From Alopecurus myosuroides (taxonomy: Eukaryota; Streptophyta; Magnoliopsida; Poales; Poaceae), in the NCBI GenBank assembly GCA_028641055.1, contig CM054058.1, positions 87,121,927 through 87,185,926 on the forward strand: a stretch of DNA of 64,000 bases, in the 5' to 3' direction. How positions within the stretch are numbered: the stretch's first letter is position 1; each line of letters starts with the position of its first letter. Positions 1 to 12,021 of the stretch are shown piece by piece. The notes under the pieces were generated by a model, which was given only the letters and a program-made list of their open reading frames with translations, was not told the origin of the DNA and did no database searches. The position numbers were made by a program, and so were the translations under genes.

Positions 1-3000
1 CTTTCTTGCTTTAAGAATTCATCAACTTAGCAAAATGGAGATCAAGACTCAAGCACAAGAAGGAAACTTTATTTTCAACTTGATGGCAAAATGAAGAGCT
101 ACAAGGAAGATCATTGAAGAAATTAAAGCAAGGACTTAGACTCGACAGCAACTAGAAGCAACTCAATCAAGTACAAGTGTATGAAGGAAATCAAGAAGAA
201 AACCATCTTCCTCTCTCTACTTCTATCTTCTTATTTCCTTTATTTTCTAATTGAATTAGTGGTATTTTGAGCCCATCCCACCTTAGCCCAACTAGTGAGG
301 AAGCCATGAAGAATCCACCAAGACCAAGAGAAGAATTCATCCAAGGAACAAGACTACAATAGAAACATGAAGATGATCTTCAAGAAGATAAGCATGTGAA
401 GAGTTGGAGCCATGCACACAAATTGAAGAATAACACGTTGTTTTTGTCCAACCATTGACCTATATGGAAAATACCAAGACGTTAACTTGGTATCTCCATT
501 GTTATGAAGTTAGTTAAACCTAGATCTACCCTAACACGAAATGGAAAGACTAACTTAGATCGCGCCAATGTCTTGATGAAAATTACTAAGTGTTACACAT
601 TGTTATGTGTTACTTTGCTTGAAATAGTGAGATCACCTTGGTGAACTCTTGGAACTTCTTAGATAAATATGTTTTCAATAAAGTTTGATCACTACAAACT
701 CAACCTAGACATCCTCGGTGAACCCTTGAAACTTCTTAGATAAATATATTTTGAATAAAGTTTGTTTACTACAAACTCAATCTAAACCATCCTTAGTGTA
801 CGATTACCCCCCCCCCCTCTTAACAAGTTTTGAAACCACTATAGAATCAATCATTCAAAACTCAAACCTAGACCTTGTCCTAGCCAACTAGGTTAAACTC
901 CTTTGGCTATGTTATTGCTTTGAATGTTCTTTTCACTTGTGTGTTTGATTGCTAGTATGCTACTTTATTTGGTTATTGTGTTTTCAATGAATAGATTGTA
1001 CGGAGAGGAACGATCTTTTGTGAAGACAATGTGAATTCTTCACCAACTTCAACAAGGCAAGTCACACACCATCAACTACCTATTATTTTCCTATGCATTA
1101 CTAGAGTTTTGAGTAGTATGCATGATAGCTGATTTTCTCTAAGTACTATGATATCCTATATCCTAGTAGTGTGTAGCCATCCTTATACGTTGTTATTTTG
1201 ATGCCTTGGTAATTAGTAGATGCTTAGCCTTGCTAAAAGATTCGTTTCCTAGATGTTGTGGAAAAATACTAAGTATAAACTTCAATGAACCACCTGGGTG
1301 GATTTGGTTTGTTTGGCTGATGAGAGTTGAGTATCTCCTCGAGGGGTGTTCACTTGAGGAATGCCACCTAGGAACAAAGTGATTTTGATGTTCCCCAAGT
1401 TTAGATTGCTTCAAGTGCATCCTTTGGTCATATGGGCTTTGGAATAGTTGATTAAGTTGTGTGGACTCTACCTGTGGCTTGACTAGCAGATGTAGCATAA
1501 TTATAGGGGGGACAGGTCTTGCTGGTTGGTAGTTTTCATGCTTATGAAAGACTTCGACTCAATTATCTCCTTTCCTTAATACATTAATCATGTATAGGAT
1601 GTTTGGGTGAAAAAATAACAAGGGTGAAAGTGCACAAACTCTGCAGAGTCAACAAACTAAGATCTTGGCCGTATCCCGATTATGGACAACTATGAGCAGT
1701 TGGACAAGGATGGACAGAAGAATCACATCACCTTTTCGAATGTAAACTTGTAATTATATGTAGGGACATTCCGGGGTTTTATCGAAAATGTCTCTTGACA
1801 TACCGGGGTTTTACCGTGTGTTGTCACAGGTTCACTGGGGGTTTACCAGTGAATCCCGAACTTAGCAGAATTTGTTTTTTTTAAAGAGATACGAGAAAAC
1901 TAGCGTTATGCCAACTTAGCCAAAACTCCACTCAGCCAAATAAGCATGTAGTATTAGTACTGCCATTTATATCAACCGTAGTGTTTACTTGCCAATACAT
2001 TAAATTGTATTGACTCCCTTGTGGCTACATATTCCATCTTGCAGATGAATCTGAAGGCGAGTGAGGATTTTGTTTAAGATTTCGAGACTATAGCCAACAT
2101 GTTTTTCCTGTGGCACATGAAGAAGACGGTCTCAATGTTGTACTATGTTTTCCGCTGTATTTCTTTGTTTTCTGCTAGTCTTCTAAAACTATGCAAGTTG
2201 TAATACTATTTTGTAAAGACTGGATCATGTGATGTAATAGAATTTGATGCATTTGCATGATATTTCATTTTGTACTGTGGTGCTAGCATTTGATTTAGGG
2301 ACTAGCACACTAACACAGATGTTCTTGCATTATTTAAATGTGGGAACGCTACAACAGTAATGTAAAACATGTAAACTAGGATCAAATGAATAAGGGTTGT
2401 GATTTATAGTTGATATCAAATAGAATAATATATAAACCATTAGGAATAACAAGGTAAAACTTTTAAACGAATCAAGAATAAAGACAATCAACCGTGCAAT
2501 GGTTTATTACAGATGATTTAAGCTTCAAGAACAACAATATAATCATCCAAGGCATCAAAACTCTCACCACAACTCCTGTTAGGATCAAGTCAAGCGACAA
2601 AAATATGCACATAGGAAAACCATTAAGATATTTGTGCACTCAAAACAGGCAAGCGTTCTGTATTGGTCCCTGGCACCAGGATGTTATGGCTAAAAGAACG
2701 TTATGGGGAGTTTGGATGGTCAATATAAGAAACTCCCACACAACTGAAAGTGATCATTAGACAAGAGGAAGTCTTATAATCGAAGTTTCTTTTCTAAAAT
2801 ATTTTCTCCAAGATCCCATAACCATGACATTCTATCAGTGCAAAAAGATTTCTAAAAGTTATATCTGTTCTGCCTAGAAATCTATGTACATTATCTTCAG
2901 TAGGGAAATTATATCTTATTTCCCAAACTTCGTCATACTAACTACAAATAATAAATGGATTTATTGTTACTAAATCTATCATTATTAATAATTAAACAAT

Positions 3001-3577
3001 AAAAATTCACAATGCAACTAAAAACACATACTAAAACTAACTTATTTCTCATATTTTCTACTAGCAGTAGAGACATACTACAACTAAAAACAGTATTCTC
3101 GAGTACACACATACTGAATCTAAAGATAATACAAAAAATAGTGCAAGTAAATTATTACAAAAATAGTTTATTTTACTAAATTAACAATAAACACATAGTA
3201 CAACCATGGAAAAAATAATAGTGCCGCTAATAGCACGCTATAGTGTTTTAAAGTTTGCCGCGCTAAATATGGCAGTGTACAATGTCTCGTAAATAACATG
3301 TGATAACACGATATTGCATGCTAATAGTGTATTTTAAGCCCGCCATTATTTTCCTATAGCATGCTATATTTTTCCTTCCGTACAACTAAAGTTTATTTTC
3401 TACTAAACTAGATCTAGCTACCTAGCTTAAATACCTAGGTCGAACAAACGAGATCTCTCGATCAGAGTTTATAACATATAAACCCCGATCTAGATTGGTA
3501 ACTTACAAAAAGAGTGCTTAGCAGAGAAATTATAATAGAATAATTCGAAAACTTACTCAATATCTCTGGAGGTGCAC
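1..3577. other. AT-rich noncoding DNA, unclassified
   Basis: No convincing gene is seen. There is a poly-C run at 807-817, several short degenerate direct repeats (two similar blocks around 640-690 and 710-760), and a few short open frames, such as 2494-2760 on the plus strand, without a recognisable domain. The texture resembles old LTR-retrotransposon noncoding sequence, but I could not place termini. The same sequence is present in copy 2 at 25125-28704. Confidence 0.4.
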
Positions 3578-4009
3578 TCATTGCTTAATTACCTTCGTGG
3601 ACCAATAGAGCATGCCATGAGAATCCACCTCTCTATAATCCGCAGCGTGCGAGGCATGCTTGCTCGAGCTACCGACCGCGCATTCTATAGATTCCGAAAC
3701 CCCGCCACTTGAATTGAACCCGCAGCCCAGGAAATCACTACCGCGGCATAAAATCTCCACAATCATTGCTGGAGGGGGAGAGACGGGCAACGCGAGAGCG
3801 ACGGGAAAATGAAGCCTAACTGGCCCCTTTCGCCCTCCTATGTTGACTGTGGGACGCACCCGTCCGTGTCAGGGCTGCCCTCGGGGACACTCCCACGTCA
3901 TTGCGTGGTGGCCCCTAGAACTTCAATTCATCATCAGCGACGGATTAGTCTATTCTCCGAAATTGAAATCAAAATGTGGTAGATTTCTCCGCGATGTCAC
4001 AAAGTGGTA
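3578..4009. other. Moderately GC-rich sequence, no gene recognised
   Basis: A 93-codon minus-strand frame (3578-3859) starts near a CpG-rich patch but shows no known motif. It is not called as a gene. Confidence 0.3.
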
Positions 4010-4112
4010 CTCCCTCCGTTCCATATTAGATGACTCCCATATAGATGTATCTAGACATATTTTAGTACTAGATACATCCATATGAGAGTCATCTAATATA
4101 GAACGGAGGGAG
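4010..4112. mobile_element. Stowaway-type MITE (Tc1/mariner)
   Basis: A 103-bp near-perfect inverted repeat begins CTCCCTCCGTTCC and ends with the reverse complement (GGAACGGAGGGAG-like). It is flanked by TA on both sides (4008-4009 and 4113-4114), the target duplication of Tc1/mariner MITEs. The whole element can fold into one hairpin. This terminal sequence is very common in grasses. Confidence 0.92.
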
Positions 4113-6188
4113 TATGTATCTATCCACAAATTTCGATTACAAAGTGGTAGTTTTATGCGATTTTCTCACTTTAATTTTATGTTGTGTTTGTATGAATTTT
4201 TTGTTAATTATTTTTATTTTGCACATGTGATGTGCTCAAGCGCAGGCCTCACACGCGCTGCATTTGTTTGCGCCTGCTAAGCAACGTTGCGCTGCTCGCG
4301 CTGTATTTTAGGCCGCTACAATTTGACTCGTGAGCGCCGCGATATAAAATAGCTATTCAACTCTCCAAAATATAATGCTTTTACATTGCGCCAACAGCAC
4401 ATCATGCTGTAAGAACCTTATATTTGTTCCGGTGTTGGCAATCTACAATGGGAAACGCTTCGAAACAACCGGGGGACACGTCATCCCCATGCTACGCCTT
4501 TTCCTGTCGCCACGTGCCCTAGACGTGGAGGGCTCCCTTCTGCATTTTTTTCTTATCCACTCGTTGACCTCTATCCAAACTCCACTTTTCCTCACGAGAG
4601 CCTCCAGCGCCGGTTTCCCTATCCACGGGAGAGTCCAGGTAAGCGACCCGCCGGCGTGATCTCGGCGCCTCCCTCTCGCTGCGCCATCGCGGGGGCCATG
4701 TGGCTTTCTTGCTCCCTGCACCGCCGACCTGAGGTCGTGAACCTGCAGCTCGCCATGTCGCGGCCGGGAGAGAAACGACCGGGTGGCGCCGGCGGGCGGC
4801 CACACTCCTCCAGCAGCATGTGCCTCCGGCGAGAAGCCACGACGCCTTCAGCTCCCCCGCCATGGTCCCTCTGGCGGCGACACTCGTTGGGGCAGCCAGG
4901 GTGCTTGTATGACCATCTCCTCCCGCGAGCTCGCCATGGAGCCATGCCACCAGTGGCGTCATCCACTGCTGCGGCAGCCAGCGGCGGTGGCCCCAGGAAG
5001 GTGGTGCTCCCAGGCCCTTGTGGGACTATGGTAGTGCTCCAACAGTCCGGCAATAGTTCTAAAAAAAAATACAGCGTCGACGAATTTTGCTATTTTTGTA
5101 CATTTTTTGCTATTTTTGTGTAATTTTTTTGGCTATGAGAAGTCCGGCGATATCTCCGACAATGTCTTTTTTTGCTACAATACCTTTGTTTTTTTGCTAT
5201 TTTTAATATTTTTTTTGCTATATCAGTACAAATTTATTGCTACGAAGCTTTATCCTCCAGGTGATCTCTCCGAAGAAATTATTTTTTGCTATAATAGAAC
5301 TTTTTTTGAGAAATACAATACAAAAGCAAGCGATCATATACACGCGCATACACTCACCCTTATGAACGCACACACGCACACCCTACCTCTATGAGCACCT
5401 CCGAGAGACTGAGCCGGCGGGTCTTAAAATTGACGAAGTCAGCACAAACGCCTCGTTATCGACGGAAACGTCGCCTCCCACTGAAAGAATATTCCGCCTA
5501 AATGCGACACACTCTGGTGGCTGGGGTACAACCACCCTTCTAACCATCCAACCACAGATTGTTTTTTTTTCTCTAATATCTTCGCCGAGTCTAGTCTTTT
5601 TTTTCTTTTTTTTCCTGTGCGAAACAAATTTTTGCTACATAGGAGAAAAACGGGACGAACTGCAACAAAATGCGAGATTTTGAAGTAAAAGCGGGATTAG
5701 GCTATTTTAGGGGACACGTGTTGTGCTGGGGCCCCGGGGGATCGGAGGGTTTTATCCCCCGGGGACGCTCAGCACTCAGCAGTCTCCATCTACAATGCTA
5801 CAACCAGCCGCTTGCCAAGGCCTTTGGCCTCAAGAATAATGGCGATATTATATCTAACATCACCACGGCCTGCGTGCATATTGCCTAGTGGAGAAACCTT
5901 TTCACGATGCAGCCGTGTGGAAGTCGTGCGAGCAGCCCACTTCGTCTTGCTGGATTCGGCCGGGAACTCTACCATGGATGACGGTGCCCTTCATGCAAAG
6001 CGTGTTGTCCGCCATGTCCACGTACGGCAAGGTCACCTTTTGCGTCGCCGGCTCGCCGCTATCCACATTCATCTCCGCAGTCACCCTTTCGTCTTGCTGG
6101 ATTCGGTGACGGCGTTGCACAGCCAATGTGATTCCCCCAAATTATATGGGAACCCAACGAGCTTGTGCCCAGTATATATTGTACAAAT
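4113..6188. other. Mixed noncoding region with GC-rich patch, T-rich tract and dispersed repeat
   Basis: 4375-5060 is GC-rich and has long overlapping open frames on both strands, as CpG-rich DNA often does; none shows a recognisable domain. 5050-5300 is T-rich with repeated TTTTGCTAT-like words. About 5320-5560 contains a block (CACACGCACACCCTACCTC, then GAGACTGAGCCGG) that I believe is a widely dispersed Triticeae repeat, from memory only. From about 4870 to 6060 this region differs much more between the two duplicate copies than its surroundings. Confidence 0.4.
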
Positions 6189-7237
6189 TGTTAGGAATTT
6201 AGGCAATTTACAGATTAAATTAATCCAAGTATAAACCACGATCATGACGTAAGCATACTGATAATTAACCATATTCATGCATACTAGGTTGACAGTAGAC
6301 ACATCTACGCAAACTACTAGTATCGCACACATGGAAATAACAAGGGCAGGGATAAACATGTTATACCCTGCAGTTGGCCAATTGGCAGTAGCCGTAGCAG
6401 AGGCGGCGGCCGCGGCGGCGGCAGCAGCAGCGTTGGCGGCCTCAGCTGCAGCGGCCTCGGTGGCAGCAGCGGCGGCAGCAGCAGCTCGATCGGCATCGGT
6501 GGCCATGTTGACGATGAGGGCGACGCGGTAGTAGACGAAGTAGACGTACAGCAGCAGCGAGCAGTCGCGTAGGAGACGCTCCCCAAAAACCTAATCGCCC
6601 CTCTCCCGTACAGGATCTGGAGAGGCGGGGTTTCGGAGGCCTGCTCTCCCGTCGGCCGTGTACGCGGTAGACGGGATGGGATCACCGGCGGCAGCAACAG
6701 GAGGTGGAACGACAGGGCGCAAAGAGGGTATGAGTTGTGTATACTGCGTCCGCCTGGGCCTCCAATATATAGGCACGGCCGGGTAGGAGAACGGTCAATT
6801 TAATTGGCGTTTACTACAGCCGTTACCACGTGATAAAGGCGGCGTTTTACTGCGCGCAGTTATCACACGCGATCAATACGGCTGTTACCAATATAAATGT
6901 GACGCATTTAGACAACAATAATTATGACGTCTCATATTATTGCCGTGTCTGTTGACTCCCCGTTTCCGACTGCCAAAATAAAGGCATCGGCTCGGCTCAT
7001 TCCCGCAACCCGCGGCGCGGCGCGTCGTGACGTGTCGTGACGAGGCGAGGCGTGGCGAGGCGGGCGGCGGAGGAGGAGGAGCGCGCGTGTGGAACATCTC
7101 CACTACTCCTCTCTCTTCATACCAACTCACAACTAGCAATGTGGGACTAAACTCCCACCATTTGCTATGGCAGCATGGGCCTTAGGGATTAAATGGAAAT
7201 TGCCTAATGGGCCTTCTAGCCCATTCGAATTTCAGCA
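6189..7237 (-). repeat. 3' LTR of copia element (copy 1)
   Basis: 1,049 bp. It keeps a segment missing from the 5' LTR, including a TATA-like CTATATATT (minus strand, around 6764-6772), and the 75-bp stretch near 6873-6950. It lacks about 47 bp present in the 5' LTR around 12400-12450. It also carries its own copy of the Ala-rich open frame (start codon at 6506), with extra alanine-region codons compared with the 5' LTR. Confidence 0.93.
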
Positions 7238-7247
7238 ATCCCCCACC
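7238..7247 (-). other. Polypurine tract of copia element (copy 1)
   Basis: On the minus strand, GGTGGGGGAT lies immediately before the first base of the 3' LTR (TGCTG). This is the expected place and composition for the primer of plus-strand DNA synthesis. Confidence 0.85.
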
Positions 7248-7782
7248 AGATCCCGAAGACCCATGGTGTTGTCCTCTGTTTCATTCACTGTTTTTATATA
7301 CCGGCATTTTCAGTGGAGACCCGTTAAGGTTGAACATCCACCTAGAACAAGTAGCTACACTATATCACAACTGAACAATGGACTATGCCTTGAATTGTCA
7401 GTTTGGCGTAAAATAGTTTCACTAAATGTCTTGCCAGTACTAGGCTGCCGAAGGCTGACCCCTCGGGTGGAGCATATTAGTCATACTCCTGGCCTATTCA
7501 TGAACTTATTAGAGATCACCCAATCTCATAGACTGTGACCAGCAGTCAGGATCATATAGGTGTGTTCCTCCAAAGATCGCTCTGTAGGATAGCATCTTGC
7601 TTATATAAGCCTTGGAACACATTAAGACAAAAATCAACCTGCCATACAGTTTTTGAGAGTACTGCATCTCCAGTGGAGTGGGTTAGTAAAAATTACTCTC
7701 CTCAGTTAACCACTAGCTTGTTTTCCCAGGTCCCACTTCACGGGATCTCCGATCACATAGGTTGGGTTACTGCCATGGCAAC

Positions 7783-10700
7783 TCATGTGGGTCTCATACC
7801 CATCTCCCTCGATGCACTTTCTATCACAACACGTGATAGCCCTTTAGTGAAGGGATCTGCCAGATTCTTAGCCGACTGGATATAATCCACCGCTATCACT
7901 CCGGAGTTTCTTAAATGTCTGACAGCTTTTAATCTCATTTTTATGTGCTTTGTGGACTGTGCATTGTCCTTTGAACTCTTCACCTTGACAATTACTGTTT
8001 GATTGTCACAGTTCATAAGGATAGCCGGTACTGGCTTTTCAACCACAGGCAAGTCCATCAAAAGATCTCGAAGCCATCCTGCTTCGACACTAGACGTGTC
8101 TAATGCTGTTAATTCTGCTTCCATTGTCGATCTCGTTAAGATCGTTTGCTTGCAAGACTTCCAGGAAACAGCACCACCTCCAAGGGTAAACACATACCCC
8201 GTTGTGGCTTTCATCTCATCAGCATCAGAGATCCAATTCGCATCACAATACCCTTCAAGTACCGAAGGATATCCACTGTAGTGAAGTCCATGGTTCACGG
8301 TACCTTTCAGATAGCGCATAATTCTTTCTACAGCATGCCAATGCACATCACCCGGATTGGAAACAAACCGGCTTAGTTTGCACACAGCAAACATGATGTC
8401 AGGCCTCGTAGCGCTCGCTAGATACATGAGTGAACCAATTACTTGAGAATACCTCAGCTGATCCTTAGCTGTGCCTTCGAACTTTCGAATCCGCACACTA
8501 GGATCATATGGCGTTGGAGAAGTTTTGCAGTCCGAATATCCAAAACGACTCAAAACCTTCTCAACATAATGGGATTGCAGAAGTGTAATCCCACCCTCAT
8601 TGTTTCTCAATAGCTTGATGTTCAAGATAACATCAGCCACACCAAGATCTTTCATCTCAAAGTTCTGGGATAGAAATGACTTAACCTCATTGATTACTTT
8701 GAGGTTGGTCCCAAATATCAGTATGTCATCAACATACAAACACAAAATAACTCCTTCGCCCCCACCATGGCGATAGTATACACATTTGTCAGCTTCATTA
8801 ACAACAAAGCCAACAGATGTTAAAGTTGTATTGAACTTCTCATGCCATTGCTTAGGTGCTTGTTTCAGCCCATATAAAGATTTCAGTAATTTACACACCT
8901 TTCCTTCTTGACCATCTAACACAAAGCCATCTGGCTGTTGCATATAGATTTCCTCGTCTAACTCTCCATTTAGGAAAGCCGTCTTAACATCCATCTGATG
9001 GACGAGAAGACCATGCGAGGCCGCCAACGAGAGTAATACTCGAATGGTGGTCAGTCTGGCCACAGGTGAATAAGTGTCAAAGAAATCTTCATCTTCTTTC
9101 TGGGAATAACCCTTGGCCACAAGTCTAGCCTTGTACTTTTCAATCGTACCATCAGGCCTAAGCTTCTTTTTGAACACCCACTTACATCCTAATGGTTTAC
9201 AGCCATAAGGACGTTCAGTGATCTCCCACGTTCCATTAGCCATGATGGAATCCATCTCGCTACGGACCGCTTCTCTCCAGTAGTCAGCATCTGGAGATGC
9301 ATAAGCTTCTGAAATAGAAGTGGGAGTATCATCCACAAGGTACACAAGGAAATCATCACCAAAGGACTTTGCAGTCCTCTGTCTCTTGCCCCTACCAAGG
9401 GTTTCCTCGTCATCCTTCTCAGGATTCTCATCATGTGTTTGTTCATAATATTCCATAGGAATGGCAGGTTCAGGAGTCTCCTCCGATTCCTGTCTAGAAG
9501 TGCTTTGCATATCTCTCATAGGAAAAATATCCTCAAAGAATGTAGCATCTTTAGACTCCAAAATCGTACCGACCTTCACGTCAGGTACCTCAGATTTCAC
9601 TACTAGAAATCTATAGCCAACGCTATTCTTAGCGTATCCCAAATTAACGCAATCCACGGTCTTTGGTCCAAGTTTACGCTTTTTGGGGATCGGCACATTG
9701 ACTTTTGCCAAACAGCCCCAAGTACGTAAGTACGAGAGTGTTGTTTTTCTCTTCTCCCATTGCTCATAGGGAGTGACCTCATTGTCTTTCGTCGGAACTT
9801 TATTCAGGACATGACATGATGTCAATATAGCCTCCCCCCACCATGCCTTGGATAAACCCGATGTATCTAACATGGCGTTAACCAAATCTGTTAGAGTACG
9901 GTTTTTCCTTTCGGCAACCCCATTTGACTGAGGTGAATAGGGAGGCGTCCTCTCGTGAATAATGCCATGTTCCGCACAGAAAGAGTCAAACTCATTAGAG
10001 AAATAATCTCCACCACGATCTGACCGGATTCGTTTAATTTTCTTTTCAAGTTGATTCTCAACTTCTGCCTTATAGATTTTAAAGTAGTGTAGAGCCTCGT
10101 CTTTAGTGTTTAACAGATATACATAGCAAAACCTAGTGGAATCATCTATTAACGTCATGAAGTATCTCTTTCCACCTTTAGTCAACACACCATTCATCTC
10201 ACAGAGATCAGAATGTATGAGTTCTAATGGCGCCAAGTGTCTCTCCTCCGCAGCCTTGTGGGGCTTGCGAGGTTGCTTTGCTTGTACACACGAATGGCAC
10301 TTAGAACCTTTGGCTAAAGTGAAACTTGGAATTAAATTTAGTTTTGCTAACCGCGTCATGCAACTGAAACCAACATGACAAAGACGTGAATGCCAAACTT
10401 CTGTTTCATTAACACTCGAATGAATATTGTTCACGACTTTATTACAAAAATCAGCGAGGGAAAAGCGGAACAGACCTCCGCACTCATACCCTTTTCCAAC
10501 AAATAGTCCATATTTCGTTACAACTAATTTATTGGACTCAAAAACCAACTTAAATCCTTCTCTACATAGAAGGGAGCCACTAACGAGATTCTTCTTGATG
10601 GCGGGGACATGCTGCACGTTCTTGAGCTGCACGATCCTTCCCGAAGTAAACTTCGGATCGACCGTGCCAACACCAAGTACAGAAGCACTTGCGCCGTTCC

Positions 10701-12021
10701 CCATCAATACGGACCCGTTCCTTGTGACCTGATAAGAAGAAAACAATGAGATGTCAGCACACACATGAATGTTTGCACCTGTGTCAATCCACCAATCAGT
10801 AGACTGACAAACTGAAAATACAGTAAACAAATTACCATACCCAGATGCCCCATTCTCATTGTTGCTCACGATCATGTTGACAGCCTTGGAATCCTGTCCT
10901 GGCTTCACATACTTCTTTGGGCACTTCCCAGCCCAGTGTTCCAGTGAACCACAAGTGAAGCAGCCATCTTTCTTCTTATCCTTCTTGAAGGTCTTCTTAG
11001 CCTTCTTCTTGAAGTCGGTATTCTGCTGGACACCAGTCCTCGCCTTGTTCTTGTGGGAGTTGTAGTTCTTCTGTACCATATTGGCCGCAGAAGTCCCTTC
11101 ATTCCCTTTTCCATGCGAGTCCTTTGCCCTCGAATTCTGCTCAACACTCAGATGGCCGATGACATCCTCTACTGAGAATTCACGCCTCTGATGTTTCAGA
11201 GTAGTGGCAAAGCTCCTCCAGGAATTAGGCAGCTTGGCGATTATGCATCCCGCGACATACTTGCCCGGTAACACGCACTTGAGAATTTCAAGCTCCTTAG
11301 CGATGCACTGTATCTCATGAGACTGCTCCAAAACAGAACGGTTTTCGACCATTCTGTAGTCATGGAACTGCTCTATACTGTACATCTCGCTGCCAGCATC
11401 GGTTGCGCCGAATTTGGATTCGAGCGCCTCCCACAAGTCCTTGGCAACCCGCACATGTAAATATGCGTCAACAAACTTCTCTCCGATCACGCTTAGAACG
11501 CATCCAACAAAGACGACGGTGGCATCCCTAAACGCCTTCTCCTGATCAGGAGTAATCGTTTCCGTGGGAGTGACACCGACGACCCAGAACACGTTCATAG
11601 CCGTGAGCCATAAGAATGTTTTGGTCTGCCAACGCTTAAAGTACGTCCCCGTAAACGGGTCCGGTTTCAGTGCAGTAGCAAAACCATGAATCGAAAATTG
11701 CCTACACATATTAGGTTTTTGGATTGTTAGGAATTTAGGCAATTTACAGATTAAATTAATCCAAGTATAAACCACGATCATGACGTAAGCATACTGATAA
11801 TTAACCATATTCATGCATACTAGGTTGACAGTAGACACATCTACGCAAACTACTAGTATCGCACACATGGAAATAACAAGGGCAGGGATAAACATGTTAT
11901 ACCCTGCAGTTGGCCAATTGGCAGTAGCCGTAGCAGAGGCGGCGGCCGCGGCGGCGGCAGCAGCAGCGGCCTCGGTGGCAGCAGCGGCGGCAGCAGCAGC
12001 TCGATCGGCATCGGTGGCCAT
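7783..12021 (-). CDS. Copia gag-pol polyprotein, 1412 aa, intact
   Basis: One uninterrupted frame. Residues 1-99 are encoded by the 5' LTR (99 codons, 12021 down to 11725): an Ala-rich N terminus followed by two hydrophobic stretches. Gag begins near M104. The zinc knuckle [14 protein letters not shown] (CX2CX4HX4C) is near residue 354; the protease site WIDTGAN near 412; the GAG-pre-integrase HHCC follows; the integrase catalytic triad is D about 605, D about 667 and E with the standard 35-residue gap; reverse transcriptase has YVDD near 1095; RNase H keeps YCDANW, MEAEL and NCDNQ. The ATG at 12021 has a good context (CAACATGGCC), so translation may start in the LTR; M104 is the alternative. 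This copy has GGDY after the second integrase Asp, where copy 2 has the usual GGEY. Lineage within copia not assigned. Confidence 0.95.
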   Translation of the reverse strand: MATDADRAAAAAAAATEAAAAAAAAAAASATATANWPTAGYNMFIPALVISMCAILVVCVDVSTVNLVCMNMVNYQYAYVMIVVYTWINLICKLPKFLTIQKPNMCRQFSIHGFATALKPDPFTGTYFKRWQTKTFLWLTAMNVFWVVGVTPTETITPDQEKAFRDATVVFVGCVLSVIGEKFVDAYLHVRVAKDLWEALESKFGATDAGSEMYSIEQFHDYRMVENRSVLEQSHEIQCIAKELEILKCVLPGKYVAGCIIAKLPNSWRSFATTLKHQRREFSVEDVIGHLSVEQNSRAKDSHGKGNEGTSAANMVQKNYNSHKNKARTGVQQNTDFKKKAKKTFKKDKKKDGCFTCGSLEHWAGKCPKKYVKPGQDSKAVNMIVSNNENGASGYGNLFTVFSVCQSTDWWIDTGANIHVCADISLFSSYQVTRNGSVLMGNGASASVLGVGTVDPKFTSGRIVQLKNVQHVPAIKKNLVSGSLLCREGFKLVFESNKLVVTKYGLFVGKGYECGGLFRFSLADFCNKVVNNIHSSVNETEVWHSRLCHVGFSCMTRLAKLNLIPSFTLAKGSKCHSCVQAKQPRKPHKAAEERHLAPLELIHSDLCEMNGVLTKGGKRYFMTLIDDSTRFCYVYLLNTKDEALHYFKIYKAEVENQLEKKIKRIRSDRGGDYFSNEFDSFCAEHGIIHERTPPYSPQSNGVAERKNRTLTDLVNAMLDTSGLSKAWWGEAILTSCHVLNKVPTKDNEVTPYEQWEKRKTTLSYLRTWGCLAKVNVPIPKKRKLGPKTVDCVNLGYAKNSVGYRFLVVKSEVPDVKVGTILESKDATFFEDIFPMRDMQSTSRQESEETPEPAIPMEYYEQTHDENPEKDDEETLGRGKRQRTAKSFGDDFLVYLVDDTPTSISEAYASPDADYWREAVRSEMDSIMANGTWEITERPYGCKPLGCKWVFKKKLRPDGTIEKYKARLVAKGYSQKEDEDFFDTYSPVARLTTIRVLLSLAASHGLLVHQMDVKTAFLNGELDEEIYMQQPDGFVLDGQEGKVCKLLKSLYGLKQAPKQWHEKFNTTLTSVGFVVNEADKCVYYRHGGGEGVILCLYVDDILIFGTNLKVINEVKSFLSQNFEMKDLGVADVILNIKLLRNNEGGITLLQSHYVEKVLSRFGYSDCKTSPTPYDPSVRIRKFEGTAKDQLRYSQVIGSLMYLASATRPDIMFAVCKLSRFVSNPGDVHWHAVERIMRYLKGTVNHGLHYSGYPSVLEGYCDANWISDADEMKATTGYVFTLGGGAVSWKSCKQTILTRSTMEAELTALDTSSVEAGWLRDLLMDLPVVEKPVPAILMNCDNQTVIVKVKSSKDNAQSTKHIKMRLKAVRHLRNSGVIAVDYIQSAKNLADPFTKGLSRVVIESASREMGMRPT

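Noticed and set aside
3200..3375. Possible small hAT-like element with GTGTTTTAAAGTTTGCCGCGCT and GCACGCTATA / TATAGCATGC words
   Set aside because: No matching inverted termini or 8-bp target duplication could be found; the similar words run in the same direction.
4375..5123. Several long overlapping open frames on both strands (up to 155 codons) in GC-rich sequence
   Set aside because: They overlap each other on opposite strands, have low-complexity Arg/Pro/Ala-rich products, and show no domain; typical of CpG-rich noncoding DNA.
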